A DNA stretch of 64,000 nt, from contig JAPXFQ010002705.1 of NCBI GenBank assembly GCA_028564705.1, positions 1,674,001 through 1,738,000 of the forward strand, written 5' to 3'. The stretch is from Apricaphanius iberus (Eukaryota > Chordata > Actinopteri > Cyprinodontiformes > Aphaniidae). A program made the position numbers and the translations under genes. The notes beneath the pieces are model-generated. The model was not told the origin of the DNA. It ran no database searches and saw nothing but the letters and a program-made list of their open reading frames with translations. Shown piece after piece: positions 52,801 to 59,000 of the stretch (position 1 is the first letter of the stretch; the number at the start of each line of letters is the position of its first letter).

Positions 52801-52833
52801 ACGCAGCCGCCGCCGATGGAGAGACTAATATGA
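14202..52833 (+). CDS. crb1: Crumbs cell polarity protein 1 (long, canonical form)
   Basis: Twelve coding exons: 14202-14283, 18253-18489, 20710-20905, 20998-21137, 21206-21388, 24613-25572, 28364-28914, 29981-30146, 31083-32019, 37887-38009, 38919-39045, 52615-52833. They sum to 3921 bases, 1306 residues, with every junction in phase. Order: signal peptide; about eight EGF repeats; laminin-G 1; EGF; laminin-G 2; EGF; laminin-G 3; about five EGF; one membrane helix; a 36-residue tail with the FERM-binding GTYSP and the PDZ-binding C-terminus ERLI. Crumbs is the apical determinant that recruits PALS1/PATJ and Par6 at the subapical region, and CRB1 acts in photoreceptors and Muller glia. The tail ([19 protein letters not shown], then EMW and PPPMERLI) fits CRB1 rather than CRB2, whose tail has SEGTYSPSQQE and PPEERLI. 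Exons 3, 4, 5, 8 and 11 have the human CRB1 exon sizes as I remember them. The convergent dennd1b agrees. Confidence 0.95.
14680..14704. repeat. (TA)n microsatellite
   Basis: About 12 TA units in crb1 intron 1. Confidence 0.95.
16060..16380 (-). mobile_element. Tc1-like transposon relic
   Basis: Reads TTCCAAAATAGCTCAGACTAAGTCAG...CACAGATT...TTTAGGGCTGGACTTTAACTGGGTCATTC...GTGCTTTGATCTAAAACC, the antisense of a widespread fish Tc1-family transposase region. Heavily mutated. Confidence 0.6.
18253..18489 (+). CDS. crb1: crb1 exon 2: EGF repeats 1-2
   Basis: CTCCTAG acceptor, then about 12 linker residues, one EGF from [14 protein letters not shown], and a calcium-binding type EGF from [16 protein letters not shown] that ends in exon 3. 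Human CRB1 exon 2 is more than twice as long as I recall it, so about three EGF repeats are absent here. Confidence 0.92.
18490..20709 (+). other. crb1 intron 2
   Basis: Contains a Tc1-like relic (18700-18935) and, around 19590-20140, possible degenerate non-autonomous transposon sequence ending ...GGTGAGCTGCACTTTAA. No coding exon seen. Confidence 0.8.
18700..18935 (-). mobile_element. Tc1-like transposon relic
   Basis: TTTTGTCACATTACAACCACAAA...TTTTATAGACCAACACA followed by AGAATCTGTGGCAAGCA are words found in fish Tc1-family inverted-repeat ends and transposase tails. Confidence 0.6.
20710..20905 (+). CDS. crb1: crb1 exon 3: EGF repeats 2-4
   Basis: Completes EGF 2 (GTTCEI), encodes EGF 3 ([14 protein letters not shown]...GERCEI) and most of EGF 4 ([20 protein letters not shown]). 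Length 196 bases. Donor GTGAGT overlaps the GAG codon; phase 2. Confidence 0.93.
20998..21137 (+). CDS. crb1: crb1 exon 4: EGF repeats 4-5
   Basis: 140 bases after a 92-base intron. Finishes EGF 4 ([15 protein letters not shown]) and encodes EGF 5 ([13 protein letters not shown]...CECWPG). Ends phase 1 at GTGAGT. Confidence 0.93.
21206..21388 (+). CDS. crb1: crb1 exon 5: EGF with long loop
   Basis: 183 bases after a 68-base intron. Encodes [19 protein letters not shown], then an inserted loop ([16 protein letters not shown]) and [12 protein letters not shown]. The long loop inside this EGF is a shared Crumbs feature. Confidence 0.93.
21690..22040 (+). mobile_element. Tc1-like transposon relic
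   Basis: CACTGTACATCATC...GTAACATGGCGTTGGTAACGTCATGCTGTGGGG and TTAATCCAACTGAGAATCTGT correspond to conserved C-terminal transposase regions of fish Tc1 elements. Confidence 0.6.
22317..22637 (+). mobile_element. RTE/Rex3-like LINE 3' fragment
   Basis: Diverged relative of the 3' part of the element at 3684-5050: CTCTCCCTTAGA...AGAAGCTCGGTCAT, AGGTATGTTCCACCGGGAGG, GAGGAGCTGGCCCAACTGGC...GAGAGGGAAGTCTGGGCTTC, CTGCCCCCGCAACCC and a GATGGATGGAT tail. Several stops and deletions. Confidence 0.85.
23440..23600 (+). mobile_element. Tc1-like terminal relic
   Basis: TTTGCAGCTGTAAAGCAACAAA...CCAGTGGAGTGAATACTTTTGCAA is typical of the terminal part of fish Tc1-family elements. Confidence 0.5.
23880..23885 (+). 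promoter_or_regulatory. Possible OTX/CRX site upstream of alternative first exon
   Basis: TAATCC, the core bound by photoreceptor homeodomain factors CRX/OTX, lies 162 bases before the ATG at 24047. A six-base word is weak evidence by itself; its position before a putative photoreceptor-type isoform start is the reason to list it. Confidence 0.25.
24047..24098 (+). CDS. crb1: crb1 alternative first exon in intron 5 (signal peptide)
   Basis: ATG ATG opens [17 protein letters not shown], 17 residues with a strong hydrophobic core, followed at once by the donor GTAAAT in phase 1. Exon 6 (24613) accepts phase 1, so the join gives ...LLGT-GSHCQV and goes on into EGF 7. The position matches the alternative promoter in intron 5 described for mammalian CRB1-B. 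With exons 6-10 and the read-through form of exon 11 it gives 1011 residues. No transcript evidence is visible from sequence. Confidence 0.68.
24099..24612 (+). other. crb1 intron 5, downstream part
   Basis: 514 bases, AT-rich, between the alternative first exon and exon 6. Nothing recognised in it. Confidence 0.8.
24613..25572 (+). CDS. crb1: crb1 exon 6: EGF 7-8, laminin-G 1, EGF 9
   Basis: 960 bases, the largest exon. Encodes [12 protein letters not shown]..., [12 protein letters not shown]..., then a laminin-G domain beginning [13 protein letters not shown] with [13 protein letters not shown] and closing with [12 protein letters not shown], and an [24 protein letters not shown]...HDCEEG. 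This corresponds to CRB1 exon 6 in size and content. Ends phase 1 at GTATTA. Confidence 0.95.
26690..26990 (+). mobile_element. Tc1-like transposon relic
   Basis: CTGACCAGGCAAGGAGTGCACTGATCA...GTAACTCTGGAGGAGATGCAGAG...TTTAGATCAAAGTGGATTCATGTGTTAG are conserved fish Tc1-family segments. Frame destroyed. Confidence 0.65.
27202..28083 (+). mobile_element. TTAA-flanked non-autonomous DNA transposon (complete)
   Basis: The left end is TTAA then AGGGGGAATT; the right end is AACTTCCCCT then TTAA. This gives imperfect terminal inverted repeats of about ten bases and TTAA at both borders (27202-27205, 28080-28083), the target choice of piggyBac-type transposases. Internal 874 bases have no transposase. 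A related copy lies at 12935-13497. Confidence 0.75.
28364..28914 (+). CDS. crb1: crb1 exon 7: laminin-G 2
   Basis: 551 bases. One laminin-G domain: [65 protein letters not shown], ending [13 protein letters not shown]. Donor GTAAGC after a complete codon (phase 0). Confidence 0.95.
28915..29980 (+). other. crb1 intron 7
   Basis: The 5' part is AT-rich; 29580-29960 contains a Tc1-like relic. No coding exon. Confidence 0.8.
29580..29960 (+). mobile_element. Tc1-like transposon relic
   Basis: TTCTGATCTCAATTCCATAGAAACTTTTTGAGCAG...GTCAGGAGGATTGGGTCAACATTCCAGCAAACTG...AGCTTGTGGAAG correspond to the last third of a fish Tc1 transposase. It reaches to about 20 bases from the exon 8 acceptor. Confidence 0.6.
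29981..30146 (+). CDS. crb1: crb1 exon 8: EGF repeats
   Basis: 166 bases. Encodes [19 protein letters not shown]...GRRCEE and a second, short EGF-like stretch [20 protein letters not shown] that continues into exon 9. Ends phase 1 at GTAAGT. Confidence 0.94.
30147..31082 (+). other. crb1 intron 8
   Basis: 936 bases. 30780-31030 contains degenerate Tc1-like words (ACACAACTGTACATTACC...AAAATGGTGGGTGTGGCATGATGC). The rest is featureless. Confidence 0.75.
31083..32019 (+). CDS. crb1: crb1 exon 9: laminin-G 3 and three EGF repeats
   Basis: 937 bases. Laminin-G 3 runs from about [16 protein letters not shown] through [11 protein letters not shown] to [14 protein letters not shown]. Then EGF repeats [12 protein letters not shown]..., [11 protein letters not shown]... 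and [12 protein letters not shown]... ending YTGPLC. Donor GTAAGT in phase 2. Confidence 0.95.
32810..33043. mobile_element. hAT-type miniature element with ~30-bp inverted ends
   Basis: Left end TAATGGTGCATTCAGACCAC and right end GTGGTCTGAACGCAGCATTA are inverted copies over about 30 bases (both continue into AGGCTTT/AAAGCCT). About 230 bases, non-coding. No clear target duplication was found. Confidence 0.78.
33430..33985 (+). mobile_element. L2-like LINE 3' end with (ATT)n tail
   Basis: The open frame 33472-33816 encodes the ORF2 C-terminus: [20 protein letters not shown], then [22 protein letters not shown] and [10 protein letters not shown]. It is followed by a short 3' UTR and an ATT run (33947-33980). 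The frame is intact across this piece although the rest of the element is missing. Confidence 0.82.
34000..34358. mobile_element. hAT-type element, longer relative of 32810-33043
   Basis: Shares GTGTCAGAGTTTCTGCGGCA..TTTTTCAAG and GCAAGCTTCAACAT...GGCGTCAAACTAG with the element at 32810, and ends GCGGTGTGAACGCACCATTAA. The stretch 34130-34290 recurs inverted at 55165-55310. Left end eroded. Confidence 0.65.
34461..34487 (+). repeat. (GGAT)n run
   Basis: ATGGATGGATGGATAGATGGATGGATG after CTCAGCGGTTCAGAAA, a frequent 3' tail of fish retroposons. Confidence 0.85.
35290..35640 (-). mobile_element. Tc1-like transposon relic
   Basis: GCCTATTCCTCCTGACAAATCTGGTGGAACTGAGTAATCTG...GAGGTTTTCCTC is the antisense of a common fish Tc1 transposase segment. 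Degenerate. Confidence 0.55.
37835..37879 (+). repeat. (TG)n tract just before crb1 exon 10 acceptor
   Basis: About 22 TG units with one TA break, ending seven bases before the TATTAG acceptor of exon 10 (exon starts 37887). It occupies the place of the polypyrimidine tract. Confidence 0.95.
37887..38009 (+). CDS. crb1: crb1 exon 10: EGF repeat
   Basis: 123 bases. Encodes [18 protein letters not shown], then [23 protein letters not shown]. Phase 2 at both ends. The acceptor TATTAG is weak because the usual pyrimidine tract is a TG repeat. Confidence 0.92.
38010..38918 (+). other. crb1 intron 10
   Basis: 909 bases, AT-rich; nothing recognised. Confidence 0.8.
38919..39165 (+). CDS. crb1: crb1 exon 11: last EGF, with alternative read-through membrane end
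   Basis: 38919-39045 (127 bases, phase 2 in, phase 0 out) encodes the last [20 protein letters not shown]...GDLCQTD, and ends at a consensus donor GTAAGC (39046). Spliced to 52615 it gives the canonical CRB1 membrane/tail. If the donor is not used, the frame stays open to a stop at 39163-39165 and adds 39 residues: a hydrophobic segment with [19 protein letters not shown], then [15 protein letters not shown]. That is a plausible second membrane anchor with a short acidic tail and no FERM or PDZ motif. A different 3' end is a feature of the mammalian CRB1-B isoform; I could not compare the residues. Confidence 0.85.
39166..41750 (+). other. Probable 3' UTR of the exon-11 read-through crb1 isoform
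   Basis: 2.6 kb with no recognisable transposon, in contrast to the repeat-rich DNA that follows, and ending near AATAAA at 41725-41730. This fits an expressed long 3' UTR, but no transcript data are available. Confidence 0.5.
41725..41730 (+). terminator. Candidate poly(A) signal for short-tail crb1 isoform
   Basis: AATAAA inside TTTAATAAAACAAAATCAAG after a T/GT-rich stretch. An alternative AATAAA lies in the A-run near 40270. Confidence 0.4.
42244..42543 (-). mobile_element. Short RTE/Rex3-like LINE insertion, 12-bp target duplication
   Basis: In reverse orientation, 42531-42256 holds only the last 276 bases of an RTE/Rex3-like element: [32 protein letters not shown] and [17 protein letters not shown] in one open frame, then a GATG tail. 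The word CTTCATTTACTT stands at 42244-42255 and 42532-42543, a perfect target duplication. With no decay in the frame, this is a recent insertion in crb1 intron 11. Confidence 0.9.
42600..42870. mobile_element. LINE fragment
   Basis: GTTTGAACCAGAATCCTTCTGTCCCC...GACCTGGCCTTTCTGATGAGCTTATCTAACTG...GCCGCTGCTCCAACAGACTA resembles the long 3' parts of L1/Tx1- or Rex1-type fish LINEs. Assignment by memory only. Confidence 0.4.
42935..43075 (+). mobile_element. Tc1-like transposon relic
   Basis: CCTGCCAAGACATGGCCGTC, then CGCCGAAACTGACAGGCTGG and AAGGGGAGCATTGCTCAGAG, a well-conserved part of fish Tc1 transposases. Confidence 0.75.
43371..44426. pseudogene. Relic of a mobile element with THAP-like (+) and SAP-like (-) pieces
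   Basis: On the + strand about 43371-43552, split over two frames, reads [13 protein letters not shown] and then [11 protein letters not shown]...[14 protein letters not shown]. This resembles the C..C / C..PPF / W pattern of THAP zinc-finger domains and ends at a GTAAGA donor-like site. On the - strand, 44426-44088 contains [20 protein letters not shown], like a SAP helix pair (K-x-x-L-x-x-x-L-x-x-RGL). The continuation 44172-43861 contains [13 protein letters not shown]...KWSQL. Such modules occur together in multi-copy transposon-like genes of fish. Both parts have stops and frame shifts. Function not claimed. Confidence 0.4.
44535..44620 (-). repeat. LINE/SINE 3' tail in reverse orientation
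   Basis: CAAACTTTATTTATAAAGCG, then CTTTTCAAACAAAGTTACTC and AAAGTGCTTTACAG, the antisense of the L2-type tail that also ends the element at 7405. Confidence 0.65.
44834..46122. mobile_element. DNA transposon with inverted ends and 10-bp target duplication
   Basis: Element 44844-46112 starts AGGGATGGGTATCG and ends CGGTACCCATCCCT (inverted ends); CCGATACCGGTGCC near the left is mirrored by GGTGCC...GGATATCGG near the right. The word ACCCATCACT flanks both sides (44834-44843 and 46113-46122). An 8-10 base duplication suggests a hAT-type transposase. Inside, 1.27 kb without an intact transposase frame. Confidence 0.8.
46123..47682 (+). other. crb1 intron 11 stretch upstream of nested gene
   Basis: 46180-46290 has TACTTAAGTAAAGTAAAAAGTA-like sequence related (inverted) to the repeat at 420-600. 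From about 47230 the DNA becomes purine- and GC-richer and carries a (CA)n run at 47503-47527; this may be the promoter and 5' UTR of the nested gene. Confidence 0.45.
47503..47527. repeat. (CA)n microsatellite
   Basis: CACACACATACACACACACACA, about 12 units, 155 bases before the ATG of the nested gene. Confidence 0.9.
47683..52502 (+). CDS. CRB3-like small membrane protein nested in crb1 intron 11
   Basis: Three in-phase exons: 47683-47761, 48066-48112, 52263-52502, giving 121 residues; mammalian CRB3 has 120 as I recall. Exon a encodes a signal peptide ([20 protein letters not shown], donor GTAAGC, phase 1). Exon b (47 bases) encodes [15 protein letters not shown], a Thr-rich ectodomain suited to O-glycosylation, with donor GTAAGT in phase 0. 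Exon c encodes TERAPHSSR, a membrane helix ([20 protein letters not shown]) and [16 protein letters not shown]3 has LREKRQTEGTYRPS at this place. Here the FERM-binding TYRPS is replaced by FSLRR and the protein ends AERVERLV instead of ERLI. AATAAA stands at 52585-52590. The open, GC-rich exon c and perfect splice sites support a real gene; whether it is an independent gene or an alternative promoter unit of crb1 is open. I know no named gene at this place. Confidence 0.58.
48276..49800 (+). repeat. Tandem duplication, copy 1 (1525 bases)
   Basis: Unit 48276-49800 is repeated directly at 49801-52112. Alignment offset is 1525 up to 48921 and 2312 after it. I see only isolated mismatches (e.g. 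CAACTGTG versus CAACTGGG; GTTTCGG versus GTTTTGG). Copy 1 lacks 787 bases present in copy 2 (50447-51233). Confidence 0.9.
48278..49762 (+). mobile_element. TTAA-flanked DNA element, internally deleted copy
   Basis: Left TTAA (48278-48281) then AGGGCATATATCATCAT; right ATGATGATATGTGCCCT then TTAA (49759-49762). The 17-base ends are inverted with one mismatch. TTAA target and size suggest a piggyBac-type non-autonomous element. No transposase; the 73-codon minus-strand frame inside is not recognised. Confidence 0.8.
49803..52074 (+). mobile_element. TTAA-flanked DNA element, long copy with nested insertion
   Basis: Same ends as 48278-49762 (TTAA at 49803-49806 and 52071-52074), 2264 bases between. 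Contains a second element at about 50631-51238. Confidence 0.8.
50631..51238. mobile_element. Nested DNA element with inverted GTTTTCACATG ends
   Basis: Left end TTAGGACGTTTTCACATG and right end CATGTGAAAACGCCCTTAA are inverted repeats of about 17 bases with a few mismatches. About 600 bases, no transposase. In copy 1 only its last bases (CGCCCTTAA) remain. Confidence 0.65.
52263..52502 (+). CDS. Membrane/tail exon of the CRB3-like unit
   Basis: CTCACAG acceptor at 52262; phase 0 entry. 79 residues: TERAPHSSR linker, 20-residue hydrophobic helix, [10 protein letters not shown], then a non-canonical tail ending [15 protein letters not shown] and TAG. Because entry is phase 0, it can follow either the 48066-48112 exon or crb1 exon 11 (donor 39046, also phase 0). 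It could thus be a third alternative C-terminus for crb1. It is only 112 bases upstream of crb1 exon 12. Confidence 0.6.
   Translation, partial: TERAPHSSRVAAVLAPCLVCLAIVAMLGLALLAAKLRERRQTEGGFSLRRLQAPGGRNPPAELGNTSISTLAERVERLV
52615..52833 (+). CDS. crb1: crb1 exon 12: membrane helix and canonical tail
   Basis: CCCTCTAG acceptor, phase 0. 72 residues: LTTKGLTSD, helix [20 protein letters not shown] and on to AAL, then [15 protein letters not shown] (FERM-binding GTYSP), GSRVEMW and the PALS1/Par6 PDZ ligand ERLI, stop TGA at 52831. This is the most CRB1-diagnostic part of the gene. Confidence 0.97.
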   Translation: MTTKGLTSDLLLSISLASVILLLVLILTSIGLVAALNRRATHGTYSPSRQEKDGSRVEMWSITQPPPMERLI

Positions 52834-54600
52834 GATCCAGGTGTTTCAGGAGGAGGGTGTAAATCTGCTCGCTGTTGGATATCAGAGACATAAGAGACGG
52901 ATCTGACGGCAGCAGGTGAATCCGAATGGCTTCAGAACCTGCAGGCTGCGTGGAAACGTTTTGCATCGCTGCTGCTCATTCTTTGTGTGAAATACTCCAT
53001 GCAAACCGCTTTATCCAAACTCCTGTGAGGTGCTGCAGGACAAATCATGAATACACACAGTATATGTGTACATAAATTCATAAATTGTCCTTAGTTTGTC
53101 TGTTGTTAGAAATTTCAAGTAATCATGATTTCCCCCCCCTACATTATGTGAGGTTAAAACCACAAACTTCAATGTATTTTATTTTGGTAGCCTATTTATT
53201 GCAATAAACTGGTTGCCGTTGTTTTTAAGGGGTAACAGAGTAAAAGGGGTTGAATACATATGGACCAAACACTATATTTAGAAGCTTCATATCCACAAAA
53301 ACAACAGTTTTTGAGCTGGTTAGTGATGTTAGGCTCCTTTGATTTTGAACACAGCTGCATGTCATAAATGCATGCAAATACATGGATTAAATAAAACAAA
53401 ATTTAATCTCAATGCATTTTGTTGCCGTTTTATGCGATAAATCGGTTGCGCTTAATCCTATTTTGGAGCACCAGAGAAAACTGGGCAGGATTTATCTGCA
53501 CATCACACTTTTTAGTAATTTCGTTGTAATGTTGATCTTTGCATTCTTTGATTTCTTTATTCAACACCTGTGTGCTACTTTGTGTAGGTCTGTACCACTA
53601 AAATAGACTGAGGTATGTGGTAATGTCAATAGGAGATGTGCAAGTACTGATTCAAATGATTGTGTAGTACTTATCAACTGAATAGTGTTGGTGCAGCTTT
53701 TATATTTTATTTTTGGTTCTTTCAGGGGATAATTTCCTTTAATAAACTCATTCAAGTGTAATTACACCTGGAAAAGAAAACCTTATGTGCTTTACACAGA
53801 CAATAACTGTCTACATTTGATTTCTATCTTTTGTGTATTTACCTATAATGATTTTCTTTTAAAAACTGTGAATTCCTTTCTTTTTTATTTACTTTTTATT
53901 TCTTTAAATGCAATGTGCTGATTAAAAAAATTCAAATTAATACTGACTAAATGGGTTTCAAGTTTCAAATTAATGAAAATCTTTTAAATCCATTGGTAGG
54001 ATATTAAGGAGTGACTACTTGAATGACCCTTGAATAGTATCTTAAATCAATACATAATGTAAATAATTATATATAACCATTTAAAAAATGTATTAAACAA
54101 ATAAATCAATATGCATTTTACATGTCCTAATAATTTATTATATTTATGAAAATGATAATTTTGATAATCACATAATTCTGTCTACAGTAACAGGTAAAAG
54201 CTAAGAGACAAACATTTTTTAAAAACTTCAAGGCTTCAGTTTAATCTGATGAGAGAGGTTGGATATATCAATAGCAAGTTAATGAAAATCAATTGGTTTG
54301 CTAAAATATGAACTGTTAGCATCCTTCAAACGATCTTGTATTTGATTCAGAGGGGCTTCACAGGGAACGACATTACTGCTACTGCCAGTAAAACTGAAAA
54401 TGAAAAGAGATTTCATTGCGAAATGTGTGAAGAGATTCACATTGGGAAATTGCTGCAGTACTTTGTGCAAACAGACGATAAGACAAATACTTGTAAGCGT
54501 GTAATAAATAGAAATAAATGGGATAAACAGATTGATATATAGGCTACATGAGTGCAGTTGGTGATGATGAATTTAAAAATCAATACACAAAGTGACTAGT
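52834..54600 (+). other. crb1 3' UTR and downstream AT-rich DNA
   Basis: Candidate poly(A) signals are AATAAA at 53203-53208 (inside a Tc1-like end) and near 53389. 53130-53265 carries the Tc1-like words TTATGTGAGGTTAAAACCACAAACTTCAATG and GTAAAAGGGGTTGAATAC. The rest to 54600 is AT-rich with no gene seen. Confidence 0.5.
53130..53265 (-). mobile_element. Tc1-like inverted-repeat end
   Basis: ACCACAAACTTCAATGTATTTTATT and GTAACAGAGTAAAAGGGGTTGAATAC, typical terminal sequence of a fish Tc1 family. Confidence 0.6.
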
Positions 54601-54615
54601 TTGATGCCTATTGGC

Positions 54616-55167
54616 TAAGGCCCTGTCCACACGTAGCCAAGTATCTCACAAAACTGAGATATTTTTCTTCAGTTTGGCCTGTCATCCACACGTAACAGGA
54701 TATTTTTGACACCAAAATCAAATATTTTCAAAAACTCCGGCCAAAGTGGAGATTTGCATTTTCTCAGTTTTCAGTATCTGCACGTGGATGGTTGAAAACG
54801 GAGTTTTAAGAGCCGTAACGTCACTATCAGCAACAAAACCACCACTTGTGCGACCTGTGTTTACTCTCAACAAAAACAGCATTTATGCCCTCAGAGTTGT
54901 GTTGGTATTTTTCATTGTCAAAGCGCATTTTGTTTGTTTGCTTGCTTTTACAAGCTGTATCACTGCTGCGTACTGAAGATAGAGGAAAGAAAGTTACTCT
55001 GAGCGGATAGGATTTGGGAGAACTACTGCCCCCTACTGCTTTGGCACGTCTATGAATGTGCTGAAAAAAGCATTTATCCGGTTACGTGTGGATGGAGATT
55101 TTTTTTCAAGGAGCAGAGGAAAATCTTCTTTCAAAAAAAAAACTTGGCTCAATTGGACATGGCCTAA
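54616..55167. mobile_element. hAT-type miniature element
   Basis: Left end TAAGGCCCTGTCCACACGTA and right end ...TTGGACATGGCCTAAAG are inverted (TAGGCC.TGTCC); an internal pair CACACGTAAC / GTTACGTGTGGATGG repeats the symmetry. 550 bases, no transposase; the frame at 54746-54976 is unremarkable. Confidence 0.68.
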
Positions 55168-55310
55168 AGCTTTCAAAGCGCGTGGGCGGGCCTTTCTCTG
55201 CCAGATGTTTTAAGATTGTGGTTGGCTAGGTGATGTGACTACAGTGAGACCCTCTGATTGGTTGACGCTCTTGATGCAGCGAGTTATGGAAACAGTCTTA
55301 TGGTTATTGT
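55168..55310 (-). mobile_element. Fragment related to the element at 34000-34358
   Basis: In reverse orientation it reads TTAAAACATCTGGCAGAGAAAGGCC...CCCACGCGCTTTG and AACCAATCAGAG, matching 34140-34290. It directly abuts the hAT-type element on its left. Confidence 0.65.
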
Positions 55311-55329
55311 TTATGACTGCAACAGCAGA

Positions 55330-55580
55330 GGGTAAGAATCTGTTCTTATGGTGACAGATTCTGGTCCAAAGGGACCGGAGTCTCCCTCCTGACGGGAGCA
55401 GGTCAAACAGTCTGTGTACAGGTGAAGGATCAGCTGTGATCAGACCTAGCAGTCTGGCAAAGATGGAGGCCAATCACCTCTTTAGCAGAGCGCAAAATAT
55501 ACCGCAGTGTGCGTTTGTCCCTGACGGTGGCTCCAGGATACCTCACAGTGATGGAGGAGTTGAGGATGCACTTAGTGATT
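55330..55580 (-). mobile_element. LINE fragment
   Basis: ATTCTGGTCCAAAGGGACCGGAGTC...CCTGACGGGAGCAGGTCAAACAGTCTGTGTACAGG...GTCCCTGACGGTGGCTCCAGG looks like the ORF end/3' region of an L1/Tx1-type fish LINE; family from memory. Confidence 0.4.
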
Positions 55581-56049
55581 TAGTGTAGAGCTGCATTGAA
55601 GAAAGCTTCTGGGCGCTAAAAAAAAAAGTCCCACAAGTTACAGGCTAATCTCCTAAAGACGATTTAACCTCATCCTGTTGCCACCGGTGCAGAGCTTGCT
55701 CAGTTACGGTACCAGGAAGTTGTGCATGTTTCTACATACATATCAAGGGGCTTTTGGATGCTGGACTCGAGGAAATAAAAGAAGCCTTTTGTGTCTGAGG
55801 AGAGACTGGTATTCTGCAGGAAGTATCAGAAGACATGTTCACACATTGTCATCTAGTCTCGGTTCTGTTTCTATTTAAAAAAACAACAAAAAAAGCTTAA
55901 TTATAATGCACACACAAAAAAAAATTATTTTTGCAAAACCTCTAATATTAAATATTCTAAAGTCTAAAACTGTTTTGCACTTTGTTTCTTTCAAATCTGA
56001 ATAGACACAGACCAAAGACAACGCTTTTGTTTAAAAAAAAAAAATGAGC
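55581..56049. other. Intergenic AT-rich stretch
   Basis: A-runs and no recognisable gene or repeat; separates the crb1 side from the presumed end of dennd1b. Confidence 0.5.
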
Positions 56050-59000
56050 ATGAGCATGAAACAGTATCATTTATTTTCAGTTCACAGTGTGTACATTGTG
56101 TGCTGTTGTACCAGTTTATCATCAGTAGCACATTATATTGACCTCAGCTGTACAAGACAGCTGCGATGAGCACATGCAAGGGTGCACACCACTAAAAATA
56201 AAAAAAAAATCAGAAATAATAAAAAAACCAACAAAATTTACATCAAAGAGTTAATCATGATGAAGAGGCCAAACAGAAGAAATCAGCTGACTGTAACATT
56301 CAGCGTGCAGGTCACTACAATGAAGCTGGCTTCAAATAAAGACGAGATTTGGAGGAAAATGGCATTAATGTTGCTCAGATTTTATTCCATTATTCAGTGA
56401 AAGCTGCTACATCATACTGTATATAACCTCCCACTCATTCCAAGTCCTTAATAAAACAAAAACGATATAATCACTGTGCATGGTACAGTGTCATCTTAAC
56501 CCTGAAATGCTAAATCTGTCTTGGTTCCTTACTCTTTTAGGACCTATGTTACTAAAGCTTTTTAACTGTGCCTGTCCTCCCACAGAACAACCTAAGCCGG
56601 ACATATACACAGCTGAACAAAAAAAACCCCAGCAGAGGTTTGTTTCTCAACAATAACAATCTGCAGCAGGCGACATCTAATTCAATGTGAAGCATGGAGA
56701 GAATCACAACGAATTTTTGTGAATGTTTCAAATACTGAAATAATACGAGTACCAACAGGACAGATACACAACAAAGTGTAGAGTACCAACATGCAGGTTA
56801 ACAACAGCGAGCACTGTCTCACATACGAGCAACCATCAGCCTCTGCTTCTTCTGATTAGAAGTAATCACATCCTTCTGCACGGTTTCGGCTACATGGGAT
56901 ATTTCTTAATGTTCTCTTCTTTTTCCAAAAATAAAATCTCCGACATTCAATGCTCAGGTGTCATGTCTTTACAATATTCAATACTAATCATAAACATATA
57001 TTTGATATATATATATATATATATTTAATCCATGTAAAATATATTCAAGCCAGAAAAAATACACATATTCAGTCGAAAATAAAATTTTTATCCATATGAA
57101 ATTAACAAGACAAACTCCTCTGAAAATTATCATTTTTTTCAATTAAATCCACTTAGAGGAGGATGTTTAAGTGTTTGAAAAAAAACAACCCCCACACACA
57201 AACGATACAAGCAGGGGTACAATAAGAGAAAATATTCAATTTACAAAAGAAAAATAACAAAAATTTACAGTTTTTTTCTTGAATACAAGCAGGAAGATTC
57301 CCAAAACTCAACTCAGAAAAGGAAAACACACCAACTGACCACAGCCGGGAAAGCCCCGCACCAGTTAATTTCAGGGGATTTTCTGTTTGTCTGTTCACAA
57401 AAAAAACCCAACACACTTGGCGCTCCTAACCCCAACAGAGTTGGCCAATAGAGAAGTCTAGAATTTAGTAACATGTTGTACGTACTTCATAAGGCACAAC
57501 ACACTACATCCATAAAGGTCAACTCACACACATTAAAAGTTAAGTGAAAGATGCGGTGCTGATCTAAGCGTCTTCAAGAATCTCTATCCAACTCAACACC
57601 TGATACTCAAGTGCCACTCCTAGTGAAAAATGCTGGTGCTTTTTCAAATTCAATGCCTATATTCATGTGCAGTTTGGAAAGCAGTTTTAATTTCAACAAT
57701 CGAAGTACCTTTTACCATTTATGATGACGTTCAGAGTGAAAGAGAGACTGTGTTGGCTGCTGATTGCTTCTGTCAATTGAAAACGTTAGGGAGAGCAGCT
57801 GAAACACTAGACATTAAAAATGTTCGTGTTTTAGAGGAAAGTCTAAGTGTGCTAGAAAGGAAAGACATCTTTCTGTAAAATATTGTCCACACGATTAATC
57901 AGAAGAAAAATGAAAAATGTAACATGCCTCATAATTCCAGAATATGCCTGGTGAAAACATGTGCATTAAAAAATAAACTCGTTAACATTAGCCTAGCATT
58001 TCAACAAATTGTTCTGTGATTAAAAAATCTACAGAAATAAGACACAAGCTTATTAAAGCTTGTAGCATTTTGAGTCAGAAATCCCTTCAAAATTAACTTT
58101 AAATCACTGGGTAAACAGAGTTTAAACATGCTAGGGCAGTGGCATAAACACGATGTATCATGGAAATAAAAAATTACATCAGCAAGGGAAATGTGTGATT
58201 TTGTTGAAGATTGCAGCTGTATCTGGAAGAAGATACAAATTAGAAACTGAGCAGGAGGAAAATATCAGCCAGATTATCAACAAAATCATATCAGACAGAG
58301 TAGACATGCTAGCATTAGCCGAGCACTGCAGGAAACTGCCTTTAGATGACAATCTAATGAGCAGGAGCAAGATATGGCTTTTTTGGGTTCTGCAACCGTT
58401 AATTGGAGTCAAATGTCACTTTAGGAAGTCCAGTTGGGACAAGATAAATCACAAATGTTCAACAAATCATACCAAACTAGAGTTAATACACTACTCTAAG
58501 CCTAGCATCTCAGTAAACTGTACCAAATGTTCAACAAACAAAACCAGAGTAAAAATGCTAATGTTAGCCTAGCATTTTAGCAAACTGTACCAAATGAAAA
58601 CTATCATTAGCAGGAGTAAGAAATTAGTTTATTACAGACTGTAGCTGTTGAGTTGGATACACGTTTAAAAACTCTAGTTGGTAATAAAGTAGCTGTTGTT
58701 GTCTGGCATCACAGGCTTGAACATCTTTGGTGAATGATCTAAGTTGGACACAATCACAAAGGAAATGTAGGCTGAATCTGAGTTTTTAAGCCTATGTGTG
58801 TTATTTAAAGAAATATTGAACCGGACTCTGTTGCCTAAACTAATGATCAATATCAGGGACAAAAAAAAACAAAATAAAATATAACCCTGAACTGGACATC
58901 CCTTCTTTTGTACAATTTAGGCAGCAGTGGAACAAATACTGAGAAAGAAAAGTGGCCTCTTAGATTTTTTAAATAATTGCATAGTACACAAGTTTGTTAA

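Noticed and set aside
14202..52833. Assignment of the long gene to crb2 (crb2a/crb2b)
   Set aside because: The tail reads [13 protein letters not shown]...GSRVEMW...PPPMERLI, the CRB1 pattern, and the exon sizes fit CRB1. CRB2 tails have SEGTYSPSQQE and PPEERLI.
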